Source: Ureibacillus sinduriensis BLB-1 = JCM 15800
GTDB lineage: Bacteria > Bacillota > Bacilli > Bacillales_A > Planococcaceae
Length of the DNA stretch: 64,000 nucleotides
Assembly (NCBI RefSeq): GCF_000772955.1
Contig: NZ_JPVO01000043.1
Span: forward strand, 1-64,000
Direction: 5' to 3'
In this document: piece after piece, positions 1 to 8,364 of the stretch
Numbering within the stretch: position 1 is the first letter of the stretch
Layout of the letters: every line of letters begins with the position of its first letter
The notes under the pieces: model-generated
Database searches by the model: none
Told to the model about the DNA's origin: nothing
What the model saw: only the letters and a program-made list of their open reading frames with translations
Position numbers and translations under genes: made by a program

Positions 1-104
1 CTGTATTTTTCGTTGCAATTCTCTGCACTTTTCTCTTGCAAAATACAGGAGTAATTACTATGCTTCTTGGAGAAATTATACAAGGTGCCAATGGAGATGT
101 TTAA
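1..104 (+). CDS. C-terminal end of an unidentified, possibly membrane, protein (partial)
   Basis: A reading frame is open from the left edge of the window to a TAA at 102-104. The visible ~33 residues include a hydrophobic run (VFFVAILCTFLL) followed by a short polar tail ending in NGDV, as at the end of a membrane protein. No family is recognisable from so little sequence, and the open frame could be chance. A stem (ACCACTGA / TCAGTGGT) lies about 70 bases downstream and could terminate it. Confidence 0.25.
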   Translation, partial: VFFVAILCTFLLQNTGVITMLLGEIIQGANGDV

Positions 105-171
105 AAAATGGTAAAAGAAACCGTAATAATGAGGTACTGTTTATTGAAGCTCGAAAACTTATTAGCTTTTT

Positions 172-205
172 AACCACTGAGCATCCCAAATTTCAGTGGT
201 CTCTT
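172..205 (+). terminator. Possible intrinsic terminator
   Basis: The stem ACCACTGA / TCAGTGGT with a 12-base loop is followed by a short T-containing tract (CTCTTTAT). It could end the transcript of the partial frame at the left edge. A second stem of similar strength, AAAGGACTT / AAGTCCTTTT, lies near 328-358. Confidence 0.35.
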
Positions 206-427
206 TATACTTATGTACACTCCTAAAGAATTTGTTAATTAATTCACATATGCCATTTGGAAATGAATTTCTAAAAGGAAAGGTCAAGTAAATTTACCTT
301 TTCAGCCAGAGGTAAAAAAGCTATTAAAAGGACTTCCATATAATTGTAAGTCCTTTTACTTTAGCCAGTTTAATAAGTAAATGGGATATATTACATACTC
401 ATTACTGTACACACGCCCTGAAAATTT

Positions 428-470
428 TTAGCCCCAATATAGCCCCAATATAGCCCCAATTAGCCCCAAA
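428..470. repeat. Short tandem repeat, four copies of TAGCCCCAA
   Basis: The unit TAGCCCCAA occurs four times at spacings of 11, 11 and 10 bases. Nothing else recognisable lies between the terminators at 172-358 and the rpsD terminator. On the minus strand one frame reads glycine-rich through it and stops at once. Confidence 0.6.
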
Positions 471-510
471 TTTATGCTATATTATTCATTATTCTGCCTT
501 GATAAATAAA

Positions 511-557
511 ATAAAAAAAGCCCTGAAACCTTGAGTTAACAAGGTTTCTAGGGCTTT
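511..557 (-). terminator. rpsD intrinsic terminator
   Basis: Read on the minus strand, the stem AGCCCTAGAAACCTTG pairs with CAAGGTTTCAGGGCT (one bulge) and is followed by a run of seven T. It lies about 30 bases after the rpsD stop codon. Confidence 0.9.
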
Positions 558-585
558 TAACATTGCGTTATGCAAGGCAAAGAGA

Positions 586-1188
586 TTAACGAGAGTAGAA
601 CTCTACGATTAATTGTTCTTGAATTTCAGCTGATAATTCAGAACGCTCTGGAAGACGTACAAATGTACCTTCTTTTTTGTCTGCATCAAATGATAAGTAA
701 TCTGGAACGAAGTTGTTTACTTCGATAGCTTCTTGTACTACAGCTAAGCTTTGAGATTTTTCACGTAGAGAAATCACTTGGCCTGGTTTAACGCTGAAAG
801 AAGGGATGTCAACGCGTTTACCGTCTACTAAAACGTGACCGTGGTTAACTAATTGACGAGCACCACGACGTGTGCGAGCTAAACCTAGGCGGTATACTAA
901 GTTGTCAAGGCGAGTTTCAAGAAGGATCATGAAGTTTTCACCGTGTAGACCTTTTAATTTACCAGCTTTAACGAATACGTTTTTGAATTGACGTTCAGTC
1001 ATACCGAACATATGACGAAGTTTTTGCTTTTCTTGTAATTGCAAACCGTATTCAGATAATTTTTTACGTTGGTTTGGACCGTGTTGACCTGGAGCATAAG
1101 GGCGTTTTTCTAATTCTTTACCTGTGCCGCTTAATGAAATACCAAGACGACGAGACACTTTCCATGATGGACCTGTATAACGAGACAT
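586..1188 (-). CDS. rpsD: 30S ribosomal protein S4
   Basis: Primary-binding protein of the small ribosomal subunit that nucleates assembly of the 16S rRNA 5' domain; in Bacillus it also represses its own synthesis. The 200 residues match the usual length. The N-terminal [10 protein letters not shown], the basic [10 protein letters not shown] stretch and the S4 RNA-binding domain (about residues 90-155, with [20 protein letters not shown]) are all present. The frame stays open 231 bases further upstream, but the ATG at 1188 is preceded by AAAGGAGGAG at ideal spacing and gives the conserved N terminus. The gene is monocistronic, with its own promoter, long leader and terminator. It is a zinc-free type, without the N-terminal cysteines of some S4 paralogues. 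Confidence 0.98.
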   Translation of the reverse strand: MSRYTGPSWKVSRRLGISLSGTGKELEKRPYAPGQHGPNQRKKLSEYGLQLQEKQKLRHMFGMTERQFKNVFVKAGKLKGLHGENFMILLETRLDNLVYRLGLARTRRGARQLVNHGHVLVDGKRVDIPSFSVKPGQVISLREKSQSLAVVQEAIEVNNFVPDYLSFDADKKEGTFVRLPERSELSAEIQEQLIVEFYSR

Positions 1189-1475
1189 AATTTTGTCTCC
1201 TCCTTTTAATTTGGTTTTTTGCACTGAAAGATAATAAATTTCTGCTTTCAGTATTAGAAAAGACATTTTTTCGTTATAATATCGAAGTGATGTTTTTTCT
1301 ATAGTAAAACAAAAACCAGTTGTACCCGAAACTTGCTGGATTTTATATTCATGCATCTTCGCCCTTGCAGCCGATAGGGTTACACAATACACCATCCTGG
1401 AAAACTTTATGTTAACCAAGAGGAATAAAATACAGGCACAGCTTATACAACTGCTGCGTTTATTTTACACGAGGA
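1189..1475 (-). promoter_or_regulatory. rpsD 5' leader, probable S4 autoregulatory region
   Basis: About 280 bases separate the predicted transcription start from the rpsD ATG, far more than translation needs. B. subtilis rpsD is known to be controlled by S4 binding to its leader. The long leader fits this, but I did not fold it or match it to the known structure. Confidence 0.5.
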
Positions 1476-1477
1476 TT

Positions 1478-1506
1478 ATTATATTATTTTTTTACCCATG
1501 AGTCAA
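1478..1506 (-). promoter_or_regulatory. Strong SigA-type promoter for rpsD
   Basis: On the minus strand TTGACT (1506-1501), a 17-base spacer and TATAAT (1483-1478) form a near-consensus vegetative promoter, as expected for a ribosomal protein gene. Confidence 0.85.
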
Positions 1507-1563
1507 GAAATGTTATTTTGGCAGTATCGTACATGTGAATAGTTATTAAGGTTGGATTAATTG

Positions 1564-1592
1564 TTAAAATTATGAAATAGGTATGCTATAAT
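1564..1592 (+). promoter_or_regulatory. Possible extended -10 promoter for dgcP
   Basis: TATAAT at 1587-1592 is preceded by TGC, giving an extended -10 element. The -35 (TTAAAA at 1564) is weak. This is one of two candidates upstream of dgcP. Confidence 0.4.
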
Positions 1593-1637
1593 AAATTGAA
1601 TTATTTGAATATATAATCCTATATAAATAGAAATTAA

Positions 1638-1666
1638 TAGTCAAATTGGCATAACAAGTGTATAAT
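1638..1666 (+). promoter_or_regulatory. Probable promoter for dgcP
   Basis: TAGTCA (1638-1643), a 17-base spacer and a perfect TATAAT (1661-1666) lie 54 bases before the dgcP start. Confidence 0.5.
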
Positions 1667-1719
1667 TTACATTAAGTTACATTAAATATATTTTTGTTAC
1701 TTGAGAAAAGGTGATTTTT

Positions 1720-3597
1720 ATGAGTGAACATCGGGAGATTTTAACGAATGTCAAATCCGATTTATTAAGCTTATGTATAGACTCAATGAATCAAAAAAAC
1801 TGCTATGATGAATATGTACAATTAATACAAAATTGCTTCAAACAGTATTTTGAAATCGATCGATGCTGTTTTCTTTTATACGAAAATGATTCATTAAACC
1901 CCTTAAATAGAAAGTCATCAGTTAAAGTGGACTTTGCCGATATTCAGTTGAGTAATCTTTGCACTCAGCTCCCAACGGAGAAGTTAATTGAAGTTCCAAA
2001 ATTTCTTTTAAATGAAAAAGAATTGAATGAATTCTCTCATCTATTTTTACTAAATACAGGATCATCCGGTGTATGTTGTATGATATTGCTAGATGCAACT
2101 GCAAAGTGGATGTCCTTTTCTCATGGTGAATATTTCGAAAATTTTGTAGATACACTTTCGAAAGTCTTAAAAGTATTATGCAAAAATATAGACATCATCC
2201 ACAATGAAAACCAATACCGTAAATTATATAACATGACGGACTTATTTCACTCCACTATGGATATCGATTTAATTTTGGAGAATATGTTGATAACAATACA
2301 GGATAACTTTCCCGACTTTAATGTCGAGTTAATTTTATCAAACGATCACGATCGGCAGACCAAGGTACATATTAAACCGTTTGATTACCTTTCGGAAAGA
2401 CCTGCGGCGATCGAGGCTTTTGTTTCAGGGAAAATTACGGTCGACCAGGCTGAAGAATTGAACCATTGCTTATTGAATGCTCCTATTAAAGGTAGGCAAG
2501 CTATATATGGTATTTTGCAGGTAAGTGCTCCGATGGGGTATGCCTTTTCAAAAACACAAGAGGATTTTATAAGGATGCTGGCACATGCATCAGGAAATGC
2601 CTTGGAGAATGCGAAACTTTATCATCAGTCCCACAGGTTGATAAGCGACCTTCAATTGATTAATGAAACATCGCATCGCTTGAATATGAAATTGGGAAGT
2701 AAAGAGATGTTTATGTTTTTGCATAAACAGCTAAAGAAATCATTCCAGCCGATGGAAATATGTTTTGTTTTGAAAAATGACTCCGAGTTGGAGCTTGTGG
2801 AGGAGTCTACAGAGCTTTTTCATACCGAAGAAGGTTCTGTATTTATTAATCATGTCTCAAAGCATTTTGAAAATAGCCAGGAGCCATTGTTTATTGCAGA
2901 TTGCAGCCGTTTGATCGGAAAAAATCTCCAGTACAATTCGATGATGGCTATCCCGATGATAGTGGAACAACGTATTAATGGTTTTAGTATTGTTCTACAT
3001 CGTGAATCCTACTTTTTCTCTTTCGATAGTTTTAAATTAATGCAATCACTCATACACCACTCTTCACTAGCCATTGCGAACTCTATTTTGCGCAATAAAT
3101 TACAGGAAATGGTCGATCATGATCACTTGACTAAATTACATGCGCGTAGTTTCCTCGATAAATATATAGAAAATTCATTGCAACATGACGGTTCAGGGAT
3201 GTTTCTATTGATCGATATAGATAATTTTAAAAAAGTTAATGATACCTATGGACACCAAGTTGGAGACGAGGTGCTTGTCCAGATAGGGAACCAGCTAAGA
3301 ACAATCATTGGCACCCGTGGAATATGTGCAAGGTGGGGTGGCGAGGAGTTAGCGGTTTATGTACCCAATATTTTAGTCGAGGAAGCGGGGAAATTAGCCG
3401 CACAAATCGTAATGTCGATACCGGAAGCCACGAATCCCGCAGTTACAGTATCGGCCGGTTTAATTACTTGGAATGCAACTGACAGGCCTGAATACAATAA
3501 ATTCTTTTTATATGCTGATACCGCACTTTACAACGCTAAATCAACAGGTAAAAATAAATATCTGACTTTTAAGGAGTCCATGCTTTTTCAACAATAA
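1720..3597 (+). CDS. dgcP: Diguanylate cyclase with GAF-type sensor region (DgcP/YtrP)
   Basis: Makes the second messenger c-di-GMP from two GTP. The ~160 C-terminal residues are a GGDEF domain with the metal and nucleotide motif IDIDNFKKVNDTYGH and the active-site signature WGGEEL (GGEEL at about 540-544), so activity is expected. The RxxD inhibitory I-site normally just upstream is not visible (TRGICARWGG). About 450 residues before it contain one or two GAF-like modules and no membrane segment, so the enzyme should be cytosolic. I use the ATG at 1720, seven bases after AAAAGGTG; a GTG three codons upstream is unlikely. Its place between rpsD and ytsP matches B. subtilis dgcP (ytrP). It is transcribed alone and ends at a strong terminator. 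Confidence 0.9.
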   Translation: MSEHREILTNVKSDLLSLCIDSMNQKNCYDEYVQLIQNCFKQYFEIDRCCFLLYENDSLNPLNRKSSVKVDFADIQLSNLCTQLPTEKLIEVPKFLLNEKELNEFSHLFLLNTGSSGVCCMILLDATAKWMSFSHGEYFENFVDTLSKVLKVLCKNIDIIHNENQYRKLYNMTDLFHSTMDIDLILENMLITIQDNFPDFNVELILSNDHDRQTKVHIKPFDYLSERPAAIEAFVSGKITVDQAEELNHCLLNAPIKGRQAIYGILQVSAPMGYAFSKTQEDFIRMLAHASGNALENAKLYHQSHRLISDLQLINETSHRLNMKLGSKEMFMFLHKQLKKSFQPMEICFVLKNDSELELVEESTELFHTEEGSVFINHVSKHFENSQEPLFIADCSRLIGKNLQYNSMMAIPMIVEQRINGFSIVLHRESYFFSFDSFKLMQSLIHHSSLAIANSILRNKLQEMVDHDHLTKLHARSFLDKYIENSLQHDGSGMFLLIDIDNFKKVNDTYGHQVGDEVLVQIGNQLRTIIGTRGICARWGGEELAVYVPNILVEEAGKLAAQIVMSIPEATNPAVTVSAGLITWNATDRPEYNKFFLYADTALYNAKSTGKNKYLTFKESMLFQQ

Positions 3598-3599
3598 AA

Positions 3600-3652
3600 A
3601 ACTTACTACTTCCTAATAAGTAACTTATTTGGAGTAGTAAGTTTTCTTTTTT
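3600..3652. terminator. Bidirectional terminator between dgcP and ytsP
   Basis: The stem AACTTACTACT / AGTAGTAAGTT, with an inner AATAAGT / ACTTATT pairing, is flanked by T-runs on both strands. It serves dgcP and the convergent ytsP. Confidence 0.85.
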
Positions 3653-3721
3653 ATGGATCGAGTGATCGACCTAAAAGTGCAATCTGCAAAATGTTAAAAG
3701 GTCAGGTCAAGCGTTATCCTG

Positions 3722-4204
3722 TTATGATAAATGCTTTTGTAAAGTTTTGACAAATAATTCCAGGCCTTGCTGGTCGTCCAGGGTAAATCGGGATTTAATC
3801 GGGCTATCGATATCTAATACACCAATTACTTCTTTCTCTTTGTAGATAGGGATCACAATTTCCGAATTGGATGCTGCATCACATGCAATATGTCCGGGGA
3901 ATGCATGTACATCATCCACTAGCATTGTTTTTTGTTCCGACACTGCCGTTCCGCAAACACCACGACCGACAGCTATCCGTACACAAGCCGGCAACCCCTG
4001 GAAGGGTCCTAAAACAAGTTCGCCATCTTTCATTAAATAAAATCCAACCCAATTAATATTGTCCAAAAATTGATTTAACAGTGCTGAGGCATTACTTAAG
4101 TTGGCAATTAGATCAGGTTCGCCTTCCAATAATGCGTCTAATTGTTTAGATAATGTTTCATATTTTTTTAGAACCGGACCTTCATATTGTACTTTTGAAA
4201 ACAT
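3722..4204 (-). CDS. ytsP: Free methionine-(R)-sulfoxide reductase (GAF-domain fRMsr, YtsP)
   Basis: Reduces free methionine-R-sulfoxide in the cytosol, part of repair after oxidative damage. The 160-residue protein is a single GAF domain, the normal length for the family. All three conserved cysteines are present: Cys74 in GLPACVRI, Cys84 in GRGVCG and Cys108 in FPGHIACD. The last two are the usual catalytic/resolving pair. The substrate-site SEIVIPI motif follows. The start has GGAGG seven bases upstream. It lies 82 bases downstream of hisJ on the same strand and may be cotranscribed with it. The neighbourhood matches B. subtilis ytsP. Confidence 0.92.
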   Translation of the reverse strand: MFSKVQYEGPVLKKYETLSKQLDALLEGEPDLIANLSNASALLNQFLDNINWVGFYLMKDGELVLGPFQGLPACVRIAVGRGVCGTAVSEQKTMLVDDVHAFPGHIACDAASNSEIVIPIYKEKEVIGVLDIDSPIKSRFTLDDQQGLELFVKTLQKHLS

Positions 4205-4286
4205 ATTAAACCTCCAAATGATTTATCGTTATAAATAGTAGTTGAAAAAGTCAAGTCGGGACTTGCCTCTAAGTCTTCAAGTTTCA

Positions 4287-5078
4287 TTATCCCATTATTG
4301 TACCATAATGTTGATGCAAATCCTTTACGCTATGTGCGTCTGAGCCGAAAATAAGTGGCAAAGAAATAGAACGCGCATATTCAATCATGTGCATTGGTGG
4401 GTAAGGCACCTTGCAAAAAGGTTTGCTTAATCCCGCACTATTCACATCCAGTTCATAGCCTTTTTCTTTCATCTTTGTTAGCACTTCAATAATACGGCGA
4501 TCGTCATCGATTTTTTCCCCATGTACAAGCTGGAATTTATGAACAAGGGTTGGATGACCGATCCTTCTAGGTTTAAAGTGACCGAGATTGGCATCGATGG
4601 ATTGTAGGATAGTGTCATAATATAGATTATAAAGTGTCTCAATTCCACCAAGTTGCCGAGCGAAATCCATATAAACACCATCTGAGAAATCAATGCAAGC
4701 ATATGTATCGTTGTGCTTTAGGAAATGAACAGAGAGAATCGCGTCATCAAGTAATGGGCCCGCGATGTCCAGTAAAGCTCTTGTTTCCGTTTCATAGCCA
4801 ATTATATAATCTACTTCCAATCCAACTTTAATGGTAATTCGATCTTTGTAATGCTGTTTCAGCTGCTTTAGTGTCTCCAAATAGGCAGTAAGATCCTTGG
4901 GCTTCATCCCGCTGTCCTTATTGGGTGTGGGGTCCGCAAAGTTGGTCGGTAATGGAGCGTGCTCGGTGAAAGTAATTTCTGAAAAGTTCTCTTCAATTGC
5001 TTTTTCTATATATTTTTCAAATGGATCCTTCGTACCATGCGGGCAAAAAGGTGAGTGTATATGGCCATCTTTTTTCAT
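4287..5078 (-). CDS. hisJ: Histidinol-phosphatase, PHP family (HisJ)
   Basis: Hydrolyses L-histidinol phosphate, the penultimate step of histidine synthesis. The 263 residues fit the PHP-type HisJ (HisK) family: the metal-binding DGHIHSPFCPHG at the N terminus, TEHAP near 40, GLEVDY, and a C-terminal FGSDAHS. The ATG at 5078 lies seven bases after GGAGG; an in-frame TTG two codons upstream is unlikely. In B. subtilis hisJ also sits apart from the his operon, between ytsP and ezrA. A stem GCTTCCA / TGGAAGC in the leader (about 5112-5133) is unexplained. Confidence 0.93.
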   Translation of the reverse strand: MKKDGHIHSPFCPHGTKDPFEKYIEKAIEENFSEITFTEHAPLPTNFADPTPNKDSGMKPKDLTAYLETLKQLKQHYKDRITIKVGLEVDYIIGYETETRALLDIAGPLLDDAILSVHFLKHNDTYACIDFSDGVYMDFARQLGGIETLYNLYYDTILQSIDANLGHFKPRRIGHPTLVHKFQLVHGEKIDDDRRIIEVLTKMKEKGYELDVNSAGLSKPFCKVPYPPMHMIEYARSISLPLIFGSDAHSVKDLHQHYGTIMG

Positions 5079-5372
5079 GAACAAACCTCCACATCTGATT
5101 AAGGAGTCAAGGCTTCCAAAAGCAAATGGAAGCTATCGTATCTATTATATATATATATGCCAAGTTAATAAAATAATAGTCTAATATATCGATTTTTTGT
5201 TAGTGGAACGACTTGAATTATTCAAGAAATGTTCGATTAACATAATCTGCTATATAATTATTACAATTTACTAGCAAAAAGCTGTATTTTTTTAAACAAA
5301 TGAAAAAAAACATGGTATATTATAGTTACAAAATTGTAGCACGTACAGTGATTTGGGAATAGGGGGCTTATG

Positions 5373-7082
5373 ATGCAGTATATCATCATTGTCGTCATCG
5401 TACTATTAGCATTATTTATCGTCGGATTAATCATCCGTCGGAAACATAATGTTGTTATACAGCGACTTGAACAAGAAAAAATGCAAATTCAGCATTATCC
5501 TATATTTGAGGAGCTAACTAAAGTAAAGTCTTTGAATATGAATGGCCAGACAGAGGAAAAATTTGAACATTGGCGTAATATTTGGACGGAAGTGATCGAT
5601 GTCCACGTAATCAAAATAGATTCCATGCTCTTTGATGCGGAGGAATATATCGACCGTTTTAAATTTAAAAAAGCTTCCAATGTTGAACGCGCGATAGAAG
5701 ATTATATCGCTAAATGTGAAAAAAGCAAAAATCAAATCATTAGTGAATTGGAAGAGTTGATTGGAAGCGAAGAAAAAAATCGTATCGAGATTGAACAAAT
5801 TAAAGAACATTATCGTTCCGCCCGAAAAACCTTGCTTGCCCACCAATATTCATTTGGTCCGGCTCTAGCAGCACTAGAAAAAAGAGTAGAACAATTTGGT
5901 CCAAAATTTGAAGAATACGATGAATTAACGGTAGAGGGTAATTATCTCCAAGCCAGAGAAATTGTTTTAGGGCTGAATAGTGAAGCGCAAACAATCTATC
6001 ATTTACTCTCGGAAGTCCCAACTTTGCTTTCTGAAATTCAAACAAAAATACCCGCATCCATACATGAGTTGCGTAGCGGGCAACGAGAGATGGAAGAACA
6101 ATCTTATTATCTAAATCATTTGGAGTTAACAAAGTACCTGGACCAACTTGAAGAAGAACTTGAAACATTAAAATCTAAACTGGCAGACTTGGATGTAGCC
6201 TCAGTTGCTCCAAGACTTAATGAGATAACTGACGAGATCGAGAATTATTATGACCTATTAGAAAAAGAAGTCATCGCAAGAAATTATGTCGACAAAAATT
6301 GTGATGACACTTTCCAAACACTTACCGAAGTAGTCAAAGCAACGAAAGAAATTAGCAATGAAGCTGTATATGTACAAAATAGCTACCATCTACCAGAAAA
6401 CGAAGCCGAAATTCCAAAGCTTGGTCTAAAGCAGCTGGAAATCATTCAAAAGCGTTTTGAACTTCTTGTATCCAGGGTGAAGGATGAAAAATCTGCCTAT
6501 TCTAGTTTGCAGGAAGAACTGGTTGAAATCAGTGAAGAAATTGATCGTATAAAAGACGAACAAGAACAATTCTCCAGTCGTTTGAAGAACTTGAGGATAG
6601 ATGAAAATAGAGCTCGAGCAAAACTGGATTCACTAAAACGGACATTACAAGAAACCGATCGTCAGCTAAATAAGGCGAATATTCCAGGAATTCCCGAAGA
6701 AATGGATGCCCGAATAGAGGAAGCCGAGGAACAGATTTATATCGTGATGCAAAGCTTGCAGGATGTGCCACTTAATATGCACCGTGTGCAAGGAAACATA
6801 GAAAATGCTGAAAAATGTATACAGGAAGTAAATAAACATGCTCAGGAAATGATAGAAAATGTCCTGTTGATAGAGAGAATTATTCAATATGGAAACCGTT
6901 ATCGTGCAACGAACCAAAAGGTGAATGACCTTCTGCTCGAATCAGAACATGCTTTTCATCAATACCGTTACATAAAAGCGTTGGAAGATGCAGCGGCCGC
7001 CGTTGAATTGGCAGAGCCTGGAGCGATCAAGCGGATAGAAGAACTTGTTCAAGATGAGCTTTACGAGAGATCTCAATATTAA
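5373..7082 (+). CDS. ezrA: Septation ring formation regulator EzrA
   Basis: Membrane-anchored regulator that inhibits FtsZ ring formation away from mid-cell and takes part in divisome assembly. It has one N-terminal transmembrane segment (about residues 4-20, rich in I/V/L) with the rest cytosolic, and more than 500 residues of heptad-rich coiled coil forming spectrin-like repeats. The family's C-terminal patch near NDLLLESEHAFHQYRYIKALE is present. Length (569) agrees with the ~560 usual in Bacillales. Two adjacent ATGs (5370, 5373) are possible; the second has better spacing from AGGGGG. The divergent hisJ gene lies about 290 bases upstream. Confidence 0.95.
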   Translation: MQYIIIVVIVLLALFIVGLIIRRKHNVVIQRLEQEKMQIQHYPIFEELTKVKSLNMNGQTEEKFEHWRNIWTEVIDVHVIKIDSMLFDAEEYIDRFKFKKASNVERAIEDYIAKCEKSKNQIISELEELIGSEEKNRIEIEQIKEHYRSARKTLLAHQYSFGPALAALEKRVEQFGPKFEEYDELTVEGNYLQAREIVLGLNSEAQTIYHLLSEVPTLLSEIQTKIPASIHELRSGQREMEEQSYYLNHLELTKYLDQLEEELETLKSKLADLDVASVAPRLNEITDEIENYYDLLEKEVIARNYVDKNCDDTFQTLTEVVKATKEISNEAVYVQNSYHLPENEAEIPKLGLKQLEIIQKRFELLVSRVKDEKSAYSSLQEELVEISEEIDRIKDEQEQFSSRLKNLRIDENRARAKLDSLKRTLQETDRQLNKANIPGIPEEMDARIEEAEEQIYIVMQSLQDVPLNMHRVQGNIENAEKCIQEVNKHAQEMIENVLLIERIIQYGNRYRATNQKVNDLLLESEHAFHQYRYIKALEDAAAAVELAEPGAIKRIEELVQDELYERSQY

Positions 7083-7122
7083 GCGATCACACAACTTGAC
7101 AATAGCGTTATAATTAATAGAG

Positions 7123-7155
7123 AAGCCACCGCACTTTCGTGCTGGTGGCTTTCTT
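7123..7155 (+). terminator. ezrA terminator
   Basis: AAGCCACCGCAC pairs with GTGCTGGTGGCTT (one bulge) around a TTTC loop and is followed by TTCTT. Confidence 0.8.
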
Positions 7156-7215
7156 AACGAGTGGAACCGAATTTTTTAAAATTTCTAAATGCAAGAATTG
7201 AAGGTGGAGTATAAA

Positions 7216-8364
7216 ATGATCTATCTAGATAACAGCGCTACAACAAAACCGCACAAAGAGGTTTTAAATACATTTTTACAAGTGAATGAATCTTACTATG
7301 CCAATCCTTCTTCCATTCATGAAGCAGGAGTCGAGGCAAATGCTTTATTGGACCGTGCGCGAGGCCAAATAGCCGATCTTCTACATACGGAAAATCAATA
7401 TGTATTATTCACAGCTGGAGGAACCGAATCCAACAACTTTGCAGTATTCGGTATAACGAAAGCAAATACTCATAAAGGAAAACATATTATTACGACGGAA
7501 GTCGAACACCCATCCATTATAGAGGCGGTAAAATCATTGCGAAATGATGGATATGAGGTCGACTTTTTGAAAGTTGATGAAAATGGGGTTATTTCGTTGG
7601 AAGAACTCCAAACAAAACTTCGAAAAGATACAGTACTTGTAAGCATTATGCACGTGAATAATGAAATTGGTGCGATTCAGCCAATCAATGAGGCAGCAAA
7701 AATAATACATGAAAATAGCCGTGCAGCGTTTCATGTGGATGCAGTGCAAAGTTTCGGAAAATTACCGATTGGCTTCAAGGATGAAGAAGGTCCCGATATT
7801 ATAACAATATCAGGACATAAAATTCATGGATTAAAAGGTTCGGGTATTATTGCATTTCGTAAAAAAATGAATATAATTCCGCTTTTGTTGGGTGGAGGCC
7901 AAGAACAGGGACTGCGAAGCGGGACTGTGGCGGTTCCCTTGGCAGTTGCAACCGCTAAAGCTGCGCGGATTGCTTGCGAAAATATGGGAAAATCGACCCG
8001 AAAGTATCGAAAATGGCATAATGATTTATTAGAATTTTTAACGGAATTCGGTGAAAATATTCATCTGCTGTCCGGCAAACCTGGTGCCGCGCATATTTTA
8101 TCCTTCAGTGTAAAAGATTTAAAGGGTGAGATCCTGATCAATGCACTTCAAAAGAGAGGGATTATTGTATCGACTTCAAGCGCCTGCTCATCCAAGCAAA
8201 AGAAAACAAGTCATGTAGTTGAAGCATTAAATATACATTCCAATTTTAAAAAAGGGGTTATTCGATTAAGTTTTGGCGAATTGAATACTGACGAAGATAT
8301 TCTTGAATTTAAAAAGGCTTTCACCGATGTGATGAAAGAATTAAAAGGAGATAAAAGTCAATGA
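7216..8364 (+). CDS. nifZ: Cysteine desulfurase partner of ThiI (NifZ/IscS-like)
   Basis: PLP enzyme that takes sulfur from cysteine and passes it as a persulfide to ThiI for 4-thiouridine in tRNA. The 382-residue protein has the NifS-family features: MIYLDNSATTKPH at the N terminus, HVDAVQSFGK, the PLP-lysine motif SGHKIHGLKGSG, and the catalytic cysteine loop STSSACSS near 320. The ATG at 7216 follows AAGGTGGAG; an upstream in-frame ATG lacks a good ribosome site. The stop overlaps the thiI start by four bases (ATGA), so the two are translationally coupled, as in B. subtilis nifZ-thiI. Confidence 0.93.
   Translation: MIYLDNSATTKPHKEVLNTFLQVNESYYANPSSIHEAGVEANALLDRARGQIADLLHTENQYVLFTAGGTESNNFAVFGITKANTHKGKHIITTEVEHPSIIEAVKSLRNDGYEVDFLKVDENGVISLEELQTKLRKDTVLVSIMHVNNEIGAIQPINEAAKIIHENSRAAFHVDAVQSFGKLPIGFKDEEGPDIITISGHKIHGLKGSGIIAFRKKMNIIPLLLGGGQEQGLRSGTVAVPLAVATAKAARIACENMGKSTRKYRKWHNDLLEFLTEFGENIHLLSGKPGAAHILSFSVKDLKGEILINALQKRGIIVSTSSACSSKQKKTSHVVEALNIHSNFKKGVIRLSFGELNTDEDILEFKKAFTDVMKELKGDKSQ

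Noticed and set aside
108-173. Short 21-codon frame beginning ATG at 108
   Set aside because: There is no ribosome site, no recognisable product, and it is too short to support.
1189-1419. N-terminal extension of rpsD by 77 codons
   Set aside because: The frame is open, but the conserved S4 N terminus and a strong ribosome site place the start at 1188; the extension is the untranslated leader.
7096-7114. TTGACA and TATAAT after ezrA as a promoter for nifZ
   Set aside because: Both hexamers are perfect, but only seven bases separate them, which cannot be used by RNA polymerase as a pair.
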